From CAYGDP01 sp964348665 (GTDB lineage Bacteria > Verrucomicrobiota > Verrucomicrobiia > Palsa-1439 > CAYGDP01): 64,000 nt of DNA. The notes below the pieces were generated by a model, which was not told where the DNA came from, searched no databases, and saw nothing but the letters and a program-made list of their open reading frames with translations. A program made the translations under genes and the position numbers. Within the stretch, counting starts at the first letter, position 1. The number at the start of each line of letters is the position of its first letter. This document shows, piece by piece, positions 8,200 to 15,412 of the stretch. The stretch is from NCBI GenBank assembly GCA_964348665.1, contig CAYGDP010000006.1:62001-126000 (forward strand), in the 5' to 3' direction.

Positions 8200-11100
8200 A
8201 AATCCCAAATCCCAACTCCAACCCGCCAAACGGCACAGCGGGCAAGCTCCCAAAGAAATTCCAATTTCCAATTCCCAATCACCAATCACCTGTATTGAGG
8301 CTTGGAGCTTGGTGCTTCTTTGGCGCTTGGAGCTTGGCTCTTGGAGTTTTCGCCGCCGAAGGCGGCGACGATCCTTCGACCGAACTCGCCTCGTTCAAGG
8401 TCGCCGACGGCTTCGAGGTCAGCCTCTTCGCTTCCGAAAAAGACGGCGTGGTGAAACCGATCCAGATTCGATTCGATGCCCGCGGTCGGCTTTGGGTCAT
8501 AGGCAGCGCCGTCTATCCGCAGATTGCGCCGGGTGAAAAGCCAAACGACAAGGTGCTAGTCCTCGAAGACCGTGACGGCGACGGACTCTGCGACAAGACC
8601 ACCGTGTTCGCCGACGGATTGATGATTCCGACAGGAATCGAACTGGGCGACGGTGGGGCGTATGTCGGCGCGGGCACGCAATTGCTTCATCTGCGCGATA
8701 CCGACGGCGACGGGCGCTCCGACGAACGCCGCGTGTTGCTGCGCGGTTTTGGCACGGGAGACGCGCACCAGACGATCAATAGCTTCGCGTGGTCGGATGG
8801 CGGCGAGTTTTTTTTCTGTCAGGGACTCCACGCCTTCTCACGGGTCGAGACTCCCTGGGGAATCTCGCGATTGCATCAGGCGGGATTCTGGAGGTTCCGG
8901 CCGCGCCGGCTACAACTGGATGGTTTTCACGGCAGCGCGCACGAACCACAAAACCCGTGGGGATTTGTCTTTACCGATTGGGGCGAGCCGATCCTGCTTG
9001 CGGGCAACAACAGTTCCGCCATCTATCCCGTGCCGAGTCTTGTCGTGAATCATCGCGATGATCCGCCCACGCTGATCTGGAAAAACGGTCGTGGCCGAAA
9101 AACCAGCGGTGGCGATATCGTCGGCACGACTCATTTCCCCGACGCATGGCAAGGCGCGCTCATCCTCGGCGGTTACATCAATAATGCCGTCTGGACACTC
9201 AAAATCCGCGACGACGGCGCCGGTTTTTCTCTGGAAGACCTCCCGCCGCTCATTACTTCCACCAGCCCGAGCTTTCGTCCGGTGGACGCAAAGTTTGGCC
9301 CCGATGGGGCGCTTTATATTTGCGATTGGTACAATCCGATCATCGGCCATTACCAAGCCAGCTTCCGCGACCCACGCCGCGACAAGGAACATGGCCGTAT
9401 CTGGCGTGTGACCGCCAAAGGCCGTCCCCTTACCAAACCTCCTCAGCTTGTCGGGACACCAATTCCGCAGTTGCTCGATCACCTGAAATCATCCGACCGT
9501 TGGACGCGTCACTTCGCCAAACGCGCGCTCGCCGATCTGCCGACCGACAAAGTCGCTGCGGCATTGAAAAAATGGACAGTGCAACGCGATTTGTCCGAGC
9601 GTGACCTAAAAGAAGCGTTGGGCGTCTATCAAAGCCACGAAATTGTTGAGCCACAACTACTCTCTCGTCTTTGTCGCGCCAGCGACCCGGGCGCGCGCGC
9701 CTTTGCCGCCAGCACAATCGGCGCGTTGGCGGACCGTCTCGAAAACCCTCTCGCCCTGCTCCGTCCGCTGGTCGCCGACGAAAATCCGCGCGTACGCTTG
9801 CAAGCTGTTGTCGCTTGCACGTCCGTGCCAAAGCCCGAATCGGTAGAAGTCGCCGCCATCGCGGCAGATTTTCCTACCGACAAATTTCTCGATTATGCGC
9901 TACGTCAGGCTGTCTTTGCCTTGAAACCTTACTGGCTCGTGCCGTTCCAGGCGGGCAAGCTAACGTTCGACGACAAACCGTCCCGTCTATCGTTGTTGCT
10001 TCGCGCCGATGGCACCCCCGACACTTTGCAAGCCGTCCGCACGCTCGTTCAATCGCCAAAACTCGATCCTGCGACTCGCGAAAGTTTCCTTCGCCTCCTC
10101 GCCGAAATCGGTGACGCGAATGACTTCGCGTTCATCCTGAAACTCAACGACTCCCCGCTCCAAGTTCGTTTGCTCCCTGCGCTCGCCGCCGCCGCGCGCG
10201 TGCGTAATGTTCGTCCCCCCGGTAATCCCGCCCGATTGCTGCGACCGCTTTACGAAATCGGGAATGCCGAGTTGCGCCGGGAAGTGCTGCGGCTCGCGGG
10301 GATTTGGAGACTGGCGGAGTTTCGTCTCACGGCTGAGGAACTGGCCTCGGACGTGAACGCCAGCGAACCGATGCGCCGCGCCGCCATCGAATCGCTCGGC
10401 AGTAACGGCGACGAGCCAAGCCGCGCCGCATTACTGGAACTTTCCACCGCCGAAGCCTCCCGGAGAATTCGCAGCGCAGCCATTGCGAGTCTCGCCACAC
10501 TCGACCTCGCCGCCGCCGCGCCGTTGGCCGCCGATTGGCTTAGTCGGGCCACCGACAATGACCCCACCGAAGTCTTTTCCGCGTTCTTGCAACGCAAAGG
10601 CGGTACGGAAATCCTCGCGCAAGCTCTCCAGGCAAAACCGCCTGCGAAAGACGTCGCCAAGATTTGCCTGCGCGTGTTGAGCGCCAGCGGACGACAGGAC
10701 GATCGTCTCGCCAAGATTTTCAATGATGCCGCAGGATTCACCACCGAGCCGAAGCGTCTCTCCGCCGACGAAACCAAAGCGATTGTTGCCGATATTCGCG
10801 CGCGCGGCGACGCCAACCGCGGCGGCGAGATTTTTCGGCGCGCCGAACTCGGCTGTGTCGCTTGTCACATGGTCGGCGGTCAGGGCGGCAAAATCGGTCC
10901 GGACTTGAGCGCGTTGGGAACGGCGCAGCCCACTGATTTTATTATCGGCGCCATCCTCGATCCCCAGAAAGAAGTGAAAGAAGGGTTCATCGCCACGGAA
11001 ATCACGACCAAAGACGGCGACGAATACAACGGTTACATTCTGCGCGAGACGACGGACGGAATCGTTTTACGCGACACGCTCCAGCAGAAGGAAATCCGGA

Positions 11101-11231
11101 TCCGCCGTGACAAGATTCAGGGACGCAGACAAATCGGATCGCTCATGCCTAGCGGTCTCGCCGACACGCTCACCCAAGCCGAATTTGTTGATCTAGTCCG
11201 ATACTTATCGGAACAGGGCAGAGTGAAATAA
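8196..11231 (+). CDS. PVC-type membrane-bound dehydrogenase/propeller protein with C-terminal heme-binding CxxCH domain
   Basis: 1,011 residues; GTG start overlapping the previous stop by 4 nt. The signal peptide (residues 1-50) is wholly encoded by a dispersed inverted repeat. Residues about 60-420 form a beta-propeller of the PVC 'membrane-bound dehydrogenase' type (LEDRDGDGLCDKTTVFADGL, DGALYICDWYNPIIGHYQ, HGRIWRVTAKGRP). Residues about 430-830 are HEAT-like alpha repeats (LGSNGDEPSRAALLELSTAE and similar). The C-terminus is a cytochrome-c-like domain of the Pirellula/Verrucomicrobium type with C887-V-A-C890-H891, then GGKIGPDLSALG, DPQKEVKEGF and LMPSGLADTLTQAEFVDLV. Probably a periplasmic electron-transfer or sugar/alcohol-oxidising protein; the substrate is unknown. 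Its heme would be attached by the ResB/CcsA system encoded at 29668-32717. Confidence 0.88.
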   Translation: MKIPNPNSNPPNGTAGKLPKKFQFPIPNHQSPVLRLGAWCFFGAWSLALGVFAAEGGDDPSTELASFKVADGFEVSLFASEKDGVVKPIQIRFDARGRLWVIGSAVYPQIAPGEKPNDKVLVLEDRDGDGLCDKTTVFADGLMIPTGIELGDGGAYVGAGTQLLHLRDTDGDGRSDERRVLLRGFGTGDAHQTINSFAWSDGGEFFFCQGLHAFSRVETPWGISRLHQAGFWRFRPRRLQLDGFHGSAHEPQNPWGFVFTDWGEPILLAGNNSSAIYPVPSLVVNHRDDPPTLIWKNGRGRKTSGGDIVGTTHFPDAWQGALILGGYINNAVWTLKIRDDGAGFSLEDLPPLITSTSPSFRPVDAKFGPDGALYICDWYNPIIGHYQASFRDPRRDKEHGRIWRVTAKGRPLTKPPQLVGTPIPQLLDHLKSSDRWTRHFAKRALADLPTDKVAAALKKWTVQRDLSERDLKEALGVYQSHEIVEPQLLSRLCRASDPGARAFAASTIGALADRLENPLALLRPLVADENPRVRLQAVVACTSVPKPESVEVAAIAADFPTDKFLDYALRQAVFALKPYWLVPFQAGKLTFDDKPSRLSLLLRADGTPDTLQAVRTLVQSPKLDPATRESFLRLLAEIGDANDFAFILKLNDSPLQVRLLPALAAAARVRNVRPPGNPARLLRPLYEIGNAELRREVLRLAGIWRLAEFRLTAEELASDVNASEPMRRAAIESLGSNGDEPSRAALLELSTAEASRRIRSAAIASLATLDLAAAAPLAADWLSRATDNDPTEVFSAFLQRKGGTEILAQALQAKPPAKDVAKICLRVLSASGRQDDRLAKIFNDAAGFTTEPKRLSADETKAIVADIRARGDANRGGEIFRRAELGCVACHMVGGQGGKIGPDLSALGTAQPTDFIIGAILDPQKEVKEGFIATEITTKDGDEYNGYILRETTDGIVLRDTLQQKEIRIRRDKIQGRRQIGSLMPSGLADTLTQAEFVDLVRYLSEQGRVK
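8202..8350 (+). repeat. Dispersed TTTGG inverted repeat copy 2 (whole signal peptide)
   Basis: Left arm (8202-8290) is built of CCCAA/CCAATT units and right arm (8297-8350) of CTTGGAGCTTGG units, roughly complementary to each other. The left arm encodes the basic, Pro/Asn/Gln-rich n-region and the right arm the hydrophobic core. Confidence 0.8.
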
Positions 11232-11429
11232 GAAAGAGAATTCTACAAAGGGATATCGCGACTACGGTCAGATGTGTCCGGCCTGATGACAACCCCTATA
11301 TATTGCTACTCCGAACAAGAATCTCAGGCGAATCCTGCCCCTACGTTTCAATCTTTCGATTCTTACCGATCAGCTAGAAGCGCATCTGCAATGAAGCTTA
11401 TCGTCGGGTTTTATGCTACCATGCGGACG

Positions 11430-11936
11430 ATGAAATCGTTTTCTTTCTTGCTCGCTGTGCTGATCTTGGGAATTGCGGTGGCGGAGGAGCCCGCCGCCGA
11501 TGCAAAACAGGCGAAGGTCATCGCGCAAGCGGACGATGGCACGGTGTTGTTGCACGCACGCGACGCGGCGATCCGCGGCAAGACCGTTCGGTATGAGCCG
11601 CAACCCAACAAAAACACGATTGGCTACTGGACCAACGCGAGCGATTGGGTAAGCTGGGATTTTACAATCCAAAAGCCGGGCAAGTTCATCGTCGAACCGT
11701 TGCAAGGCTGCGGCAAAGGCAGCGGCGGCGCCGAGGTGGAATTTTCCATCGGTGAGCAAACTCTGGCCATGACGGTCAAAGACACCGGACACTTCCAGAA
11801 CTTTGTTGCGCGCGAGATCGGCACGGTTGCTCTCGACAAGGCTGGCCGGTACACGTTATCGGTGAAACCGAAAACCAAGCCCGGCGTGGCAGTGATGGAT
11901 TTGCGACAGGTGACATTGAAACCAGTGAAAGAATAA
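11430..11936 (+). CDS. Exported galactose-binding-like (CBM6/DUF5077-like) protein
   Basis: 168 residues starting MKSFSFLLAVLILGIAVAEE (ATG 11430, chosen because it starts the signal peptide; the frame is open further upstream). The mature part is a jelly-roll-like domain: NTIGYWTNASDWVSWDF, KPGKFIVEPLQGCGKGSGGA, EVEFSIGEQTLAM and GTVALDKAGRYTLSVKPKTK. The same pattern is found as the C-terminal carbohydrate-binding-like appendage of fucosidases and sulfatases in PVC bacteria. Standing alone it is probably a periplasmic or surface binding protein. The 198 bp before it contain nothing I can identify. Confidence 0.7.
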   Translation: MKSFSFLLAVLILGIAVAEEPAADAKQAKVIAQADDGTVLLHARDAAIRGKTVRYEPQPNKNTIGYWTNASDWVSWDFTIQKPGKFIVEPLQGCGKGSGGAEVEFSIGEQTLAMTVKDTGHFQNFVAREIGTVALDKAGRYTLSVKPKTKPGVAVMDLRQVTLKPVKE

Positions 11937-11942
11937 CCATAA

Positions 11943-12647
11943 ATGAAAACTTCAAGCTCCCTCTGTTCTACATTGCCATCGTTTCGCAGATCCGTTGTTT
12001 GGTACTTGATGATTCCCTGGTGCTTGGGGTTTGGGAATTGGGGTTTTTCGTCCGCGCTCGCGGACGAGCCGTTCCGTGTTGAAGTGGATTTTTCGCAAGC
12101 GCCGGAGTGCGAGGCATTCGCGGCGAAGGCAAAGACGCTCTGCGAGGAATGGTATCCGCGCATCAACGAAATCCTCTACAGCAAAGAATCGCCGCTGCCT
12201 TACAAAGTTGTGACAATTCGATTCGAGCATTTCGATGGCGTCGCCGATACCAGCGGAAACCGCATTCGGATCTCCGCCGATTGGATCAAAAAACAACCAA
12301 AAGATTATGGCATGGTGATTCACGAACTTGTGCATGTCGTCCAACATTATCAAGGCGGAGTCGGCTGGCTCACCGAAGGGATTGCCGATTATGTTCGCTA
12401 CGAGCGATTCGAGCCGGGTAAACAAAAATGGAATATCGATCCCGACAAGAGCAGCTACCGACAAGGCTATGGCGTCGCGGGTGCGTTTCTGGCGTGGATG
12501 GAGAAAACTAAAGACCCGGAGCTTGTCCACAAACTCAATGTCGCTCTGCGCGAGAACCGCTACTCACCGCAGCTGTTCCAAAAATTCTGCGGCGCGGGCG
12601 TGGGCGATCTTTGGCTGGAGTTTGCCGACACGCTCCGAAAGAAATAA
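11943..12647 (+). CDS. Basic secretory protein family metallopeptidase-like protein
   Basis: 234 residues, 6 nt after the preceding gene. The signal peptide is repeat-derived (VVWYLMIPWCLGFGNWGFSS...ALADEP). The mature protein matches the basic secretory protein family (PF04450 type): FRVEVDFSQAPECEAFAAKA, the zinc-site motif H127-E-L-V-H131 in VIHELVHVVQHYQGG, the conserved GWLTEGIADYVRY and, near the C-terminus, YGVAGAFLAWMEKT. This family is regarded as gluzincin-like peptidases, originally described in plant defence. Expected location is periplasm or outside. It stands in a block with other exported peptidases. Confidence 0.85.
   Translation: MKTSSSLCSTLPSFRRSVVWYLMIPWCLGFGNWGFSSALADEPFRVEVDFSQAPECEAFAAKAKTLCEEWYPRINEILYSKESPLPYKVVTIRFEHFDGVADTSGNRIRISADWIKKQPKDYGMVIHELVHVVQHYQGGVGWLTEGIADYVRYERFEPGKQKWNIDPDKSSYRQGYGVAGAFLAWMEKTKDPELVHKLNVALRENRYSPQLFQKFCGAGVGDLWLEFADTLRKK
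11991..12047 (+). repeat. Dispersed TTTGG repeat copy 3 (signal-peptide-coding)
   Basis: GGTGCTTGGGGTTTGGGAATTGGGG encodes the signal-peptide core; the 16 nt at 12059-12074 just beyond are identical to 15534-15549 in another gene. Confidence 0.75.
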
Positions 12648-12675
12648 CCATGTCCTTCAACATCTTCCTCCTACC

Positions 12676-13575
12676 ATGAGTCAAAGTTTCATGAATCGTC
12701 TATTCCTAGCTGTGCCATGGGTGCCTATCCTTCTGCTAGTTGCCGCAGCGGACGAGCCGACCTCCCCGCTGAAACCCGGCGAGCCGATCAATGATCAGTC
12801 TGTCGCGCGATTTTTAGAAAGAGAAGGCAAGCAGTTGATTTCGACGGGGAAAACCCTGGTGGATTACAAACCGCAACTGGATCGCAGCAGTTGCACGCTC
12901 AAGCTCCCTGCGGAAGGCCGCCGCAAACTGACGCCTGCCGAAGTTGCTGCTCGCGCTGAATCCAGTGTTGTTGCTGTCGGCTCGTTTTACAATTGCAAGA
13001 AATGCTCGAATATCCACACGAGCACCGCCAGCGGTTACTTTCTCACCGAATCCGGCGCGCTGGCCACCTGCCTGCACGTTCTTACCGCCAACCAGGATTG
13101 TCGCGGCCTCGTCGTCCTGACGCGCGACGGAAAACTTTGCGCGGTGCGCGAAGTCTTGGCATCCGACGCGAAAAATGATCTCGCCATACTACAAGTGGAC
13201 GGCAAGGGTTTTGCTCCTCTACCACTCTCCACTAATGCGCCCGTTGGGTCGCCTGTGACCGTGGTTGGACATCCGGACGGGCATTTTTTCACCGTGACCA
13301 CCGGCGCAATCTCACGTCATTTCTTGCAACGGCGTAAAAACGGCTCAGCGCATTATCTCTCGATTACCGCCGATTTCGCAAAAGGATCGAGCGGCGCGCC
13401 GGTCCTCAACGAATTCGGGGCAGTGGTCGGCATGGTCAACAACACTGAATCCATCTACTACAACGAAGACCACGGCGAGCAGAAGAATTTCCAGATGACC
13501 ATGAAAAATTGCTCGACCTCGGAAGCGCTGCTGGCGCTCATTCAGCCGCCTTCTGCCACGAAGAAAGCGAGATGA
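12676..13575 (+). CDS. Exported trypsin-like serine protease (S1C-like) with complete triad
   Basis: 299 residues from the ATG at 12676 (the frame is open upstream but the signal peptide MNRLFLAVPWVPILLLVAAA begins here). Triad: H134 in ATCLHVL, D168 in KNDLAIL and S239 in AKGSSGAPVLN, all in family spacing. The loop NCKKCSNIHTSTASGYFL carries two Cys. There is no PDZ domain, so it is shorter than DegP/HtrA. It ends in a 4-nt ATGA overlap with the DUF3472 gene, beginning a run of coupled genes. Confidence 0.87.
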   Translation: MSQSFMNRLFLAVPWVPILLLVAAADEPTSPLKPGEPINDQSVARFLEREGKQLISTGKTLVDYKPQLDRSSCTLKLPAEGRRKLTPAEVAARAESSVVAVGSFYNCKKCSNIHTSTASGYFLTESGALATCLHVLTANQDCRGLVVLTRDGKLCAVREVLASDAKNDLAILQVDGKGFAPLPLSTNAPVGSPVTVVGHPDGHFFTVTTGAISRHFLQRRKNGSAHYLSITADFAKGSSGAPVLNEFGAVVGMVNNTESIYYNEDHGEQKNFQMTMKNCSTSEALLALIQPPSATKKAR

Positions 13576-14450
13576 AAACTAAGAGTTTCGATAGAGTTTG
13601 GAGAGTCTCCCATCCCTTAGCCGTTTGGAGCTTGATGCTTCTTTGGAGTTTGGGGTTTGCGATTTGGAGTTTTGCGGACGACAGACCGCGAGCCGCCCGC
13701 TCCGTTCATCTTGGCTATCCCGCGCCCGACGCGCTTGTATTTTACAACGAGGTCACCGTGGAAGAATCCGTTCCGGGCAGTTATTTTATGGTGTGCGGTT
13801 GGAACGGCGGTTATTTTGGCATCCAGCAGCTCGGCAATAACGACAAGGTCGCGATTTTTTCCATCTGGGACAGCGATGAAAATAATCCCAGCGCGACGCC
13901 ACAAGACAAACGCGTCGAAGTGCTGTATAAGGCCGACGATGTGAAGGTCAGCCGATTCGGCGGTGAAGGCAGCGGCGCTAAAAGCATGACGCGCCACGAC
14001 TGGAAAATCGGCGAGCCCCAGCGTTTTTTGTTGCAGGCGCAGATTGAAGGTGAGAAGACCACGATGACCGCGTTCATTTTCACGAACGACAAAAAAGAAT
14101 GGAAAAAACTCGCCACGTTTCGTGCGCATAGCAGGGGAAGTCCATTGCGCGGACTCTATTCGTTTGTCGAAGATTTTCGGCGCGACGGCAAGAGCGCGAT
14201 CGAGCGACGGTGCGCTCGCTTCGGGAATGGATGGGTGAAGACGACAAAGGGTGAATGGACGGCGCTGACTCGTGCGAAGTTCACCGCGTCCGGAGCGACG
14301 TGGGAAGCGAAAGAAACGATTGACGCTGGCGTAATCAACAGCGATTTCTATCTCGCCACCGGCGACAACACGAAAATGTCCACACCGCTCAATTCGACAA
14401 TCTCACGCCCGTCACGAGATCTCACCCCACCCGCTTTGGACCTGAAATGA
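13572..14450 (+). CDS. Exported DUF3472-domain protein
   Basis: 292 residues; ATG at 13572 overlaps the previous stop. Repeat-derived signal peptide (LMLLWSLGFAIWSFADD). The mature part matches the DUF3472 pattern: FYNEVTVEESVPGSYFMVCG, WNGGYFGIQQLGNNDKVAIF, IWDSDENNP, the catalytically suggestive GGEGSGAKSM, and YSFVEDFRRDGKS. Proteins with this domain are exported and thought to act on or bind carbohydrates; the activity is not established. Overlaps the next gene by 4 nt. Confidence 0.8.
   Translation: MKTKSFDRVWRVSHPLAVWSLMLLWSLGFAIWSFADDRPRAARSVHLGYPAPDALVFYNEVTVEESVPGSYFMVCGWNGGYFGIQQLGNNDKVAIFSIWDSDENNPSATPQDKRVEVLYKADDVKVSRFGGEGSGAKSMTRHDWKIGEPQRFLLQAQIEGEKTTMTAFIFTNDKKEWKKLATFRAHSRGSPLRGLYSFVEDFRRDGKSAIERRCARFGNGWVKTTKGEWTALTRAKFTASGATWEAKETIDAGVINSDFYLATGDNTKMSTPLNSTISRPSRDLTPPALDLK
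13617..13673 (+). repeat. Dispersed TTTGG repeat copy 4 (signal-peptide-coding)
   Basis: TTTGGAGCTTGATGCTTCTTTGGAGTTTGGGG-type sequence encoding the hydrophobic core of the DUF3472 protein signal peptide. Confidence 0.75.
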
Positions 14451-15412
14451 ATAAAACCAATAACGTGCGTGCATCCGTTCTCGATGCCATCGGCGGTACG
14501 CCGGTCGTGGAATTGTCACGTCTGACTCGCGGCGTGCCGGGGCGCATCGTCGCCAAACTTGACTACTTGAATCCGTGCGGCTCGAAGAAAGATCTCATCG
14601 CGCGATTCATCATCGAGGAAGCAGAGCAAAAAGGCTGGCTGAAACCTGGTCAAACGGTTGTCGAGGTGACCAGCGGAAATACCGGCAATGGCGTGGCGAT
14701 GGTTTGCGCGGTGAAAGGTTACCCATTTGTCGCCATCATGTCGCGCGGCAATTCGACCGAACGCGCCGCGATGACCCGGGCGCTGGGCGGTGAGGTTATT
14801 TTGGTGGACCAAGTCCCCGGGCATACGCCGGGTCACGTGACGGGGGAAGACCTGGCGCGAGTCGAGGCCGCCGCCGAACGTGTCATGCGGGAGCGTGGCG
14901 CGTTTCGTGTGGATCAATTCAAGCGCGAATCCAACGTTCGCGCGCATTATCTCATCAGCGGGCCGGATTTTCTCCGACAGACAGGCGGTCAGATTGACGC
15001 CTACTGCGACTTGGTTGGCACCGGTGGCTCGTTTGCAGGATGCGCGCGTGCGTTCAAGGAACACAATCCCGCGATTAAGTGTTTCATTGTCGAACCGAAA
15101 GGCGCGGAGGTATTGGCGGGTTGCTTGGTGAGTTGTTGCACGCATGTTTTGCAAGGCGCAGGGTACGCGCGCGAATTGCCGTTGGTAAACAAAGATCACG
15201 TAGATGGATATCTTGCTGTCACCGACGCGGAAGCGGTAGCGATGACGCGCCGGCTCGCACGCGAGGAGGGAATTTTTGCGGGATTCACCAGCGGCGCGAA
15301 TGTCGCTGGCGCATTTCAATTGCTTCGCGGCGAGTTCGCTGGCAAAACGGTGGCGGTGAGCATTTGCGACACGGGATTAAAGTACTTAAGCACGGGATTG
15401 TGGAACGAATGA
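14447..15412 (+). CDS. PLP-dependent cysteine-synthase-like enzyme
   Basis: 321 residues, cytoplasmic (no signal peptide). Fold-type II PLP enzyme: the PLP lysine lies in NPCGSKKDLIARF (family PGGSxKDR), the substrate loop TSGNTGNG is intact, and the phosphate-binding GTGGS appears in DLVGTGGSFAGCAR. Differences from housekeeping CysK/CysM: the sequence around the lysine, the MSRGNSTERAAMTRALGGEV segment, and a Cys pair in LVSCCTHVL. It may be an O-acetylserine sulfhydrylase variant, a cystathionine-beta-synthase-like enzyme or a degradative lyase. Four-nt overlaps at both ends place it in the coupled peptidase/putA block, which suggests amino-acid catabolism as much as biosynthesis. Confidence 0.8.
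   Translation: MNKTNNVRASVLDAIGGTPVVELSRLTRGVPGRIVAKLDYLNPCGSKKDLIARFIIEEAEQKGWLKPGQTVVEVTSGNTGNGVAMVCAVKGYPFVAIMSRGNSTERAAMTRALGGEVILVDQVPGHTPGHVTGEDLARVEAAAERVMRERGAFRVDQFKRESNVRAHYLISGPDFLRQTGGQIDAYCDLVGTGGSFAGCARAFKEHNPAIKCFIVEPKGAEVLAGCLVSCCTHVLQGAGYARELPLVNKDHVDGYLAVTDAEAVAMTRRLAREEGIFAGFTSGANVAGAFQLLRGEFAGKTVAVSICDTGLKYLSTGLWNE

Noticed and set aside
15079..15408. Extension of the TraB/metallopeptidase frame upstream of 15409
   Set aside because: Open by chance inside the cysteine-synthase-like gene; the signal peptide and ATGA overlap place the start at 15409.
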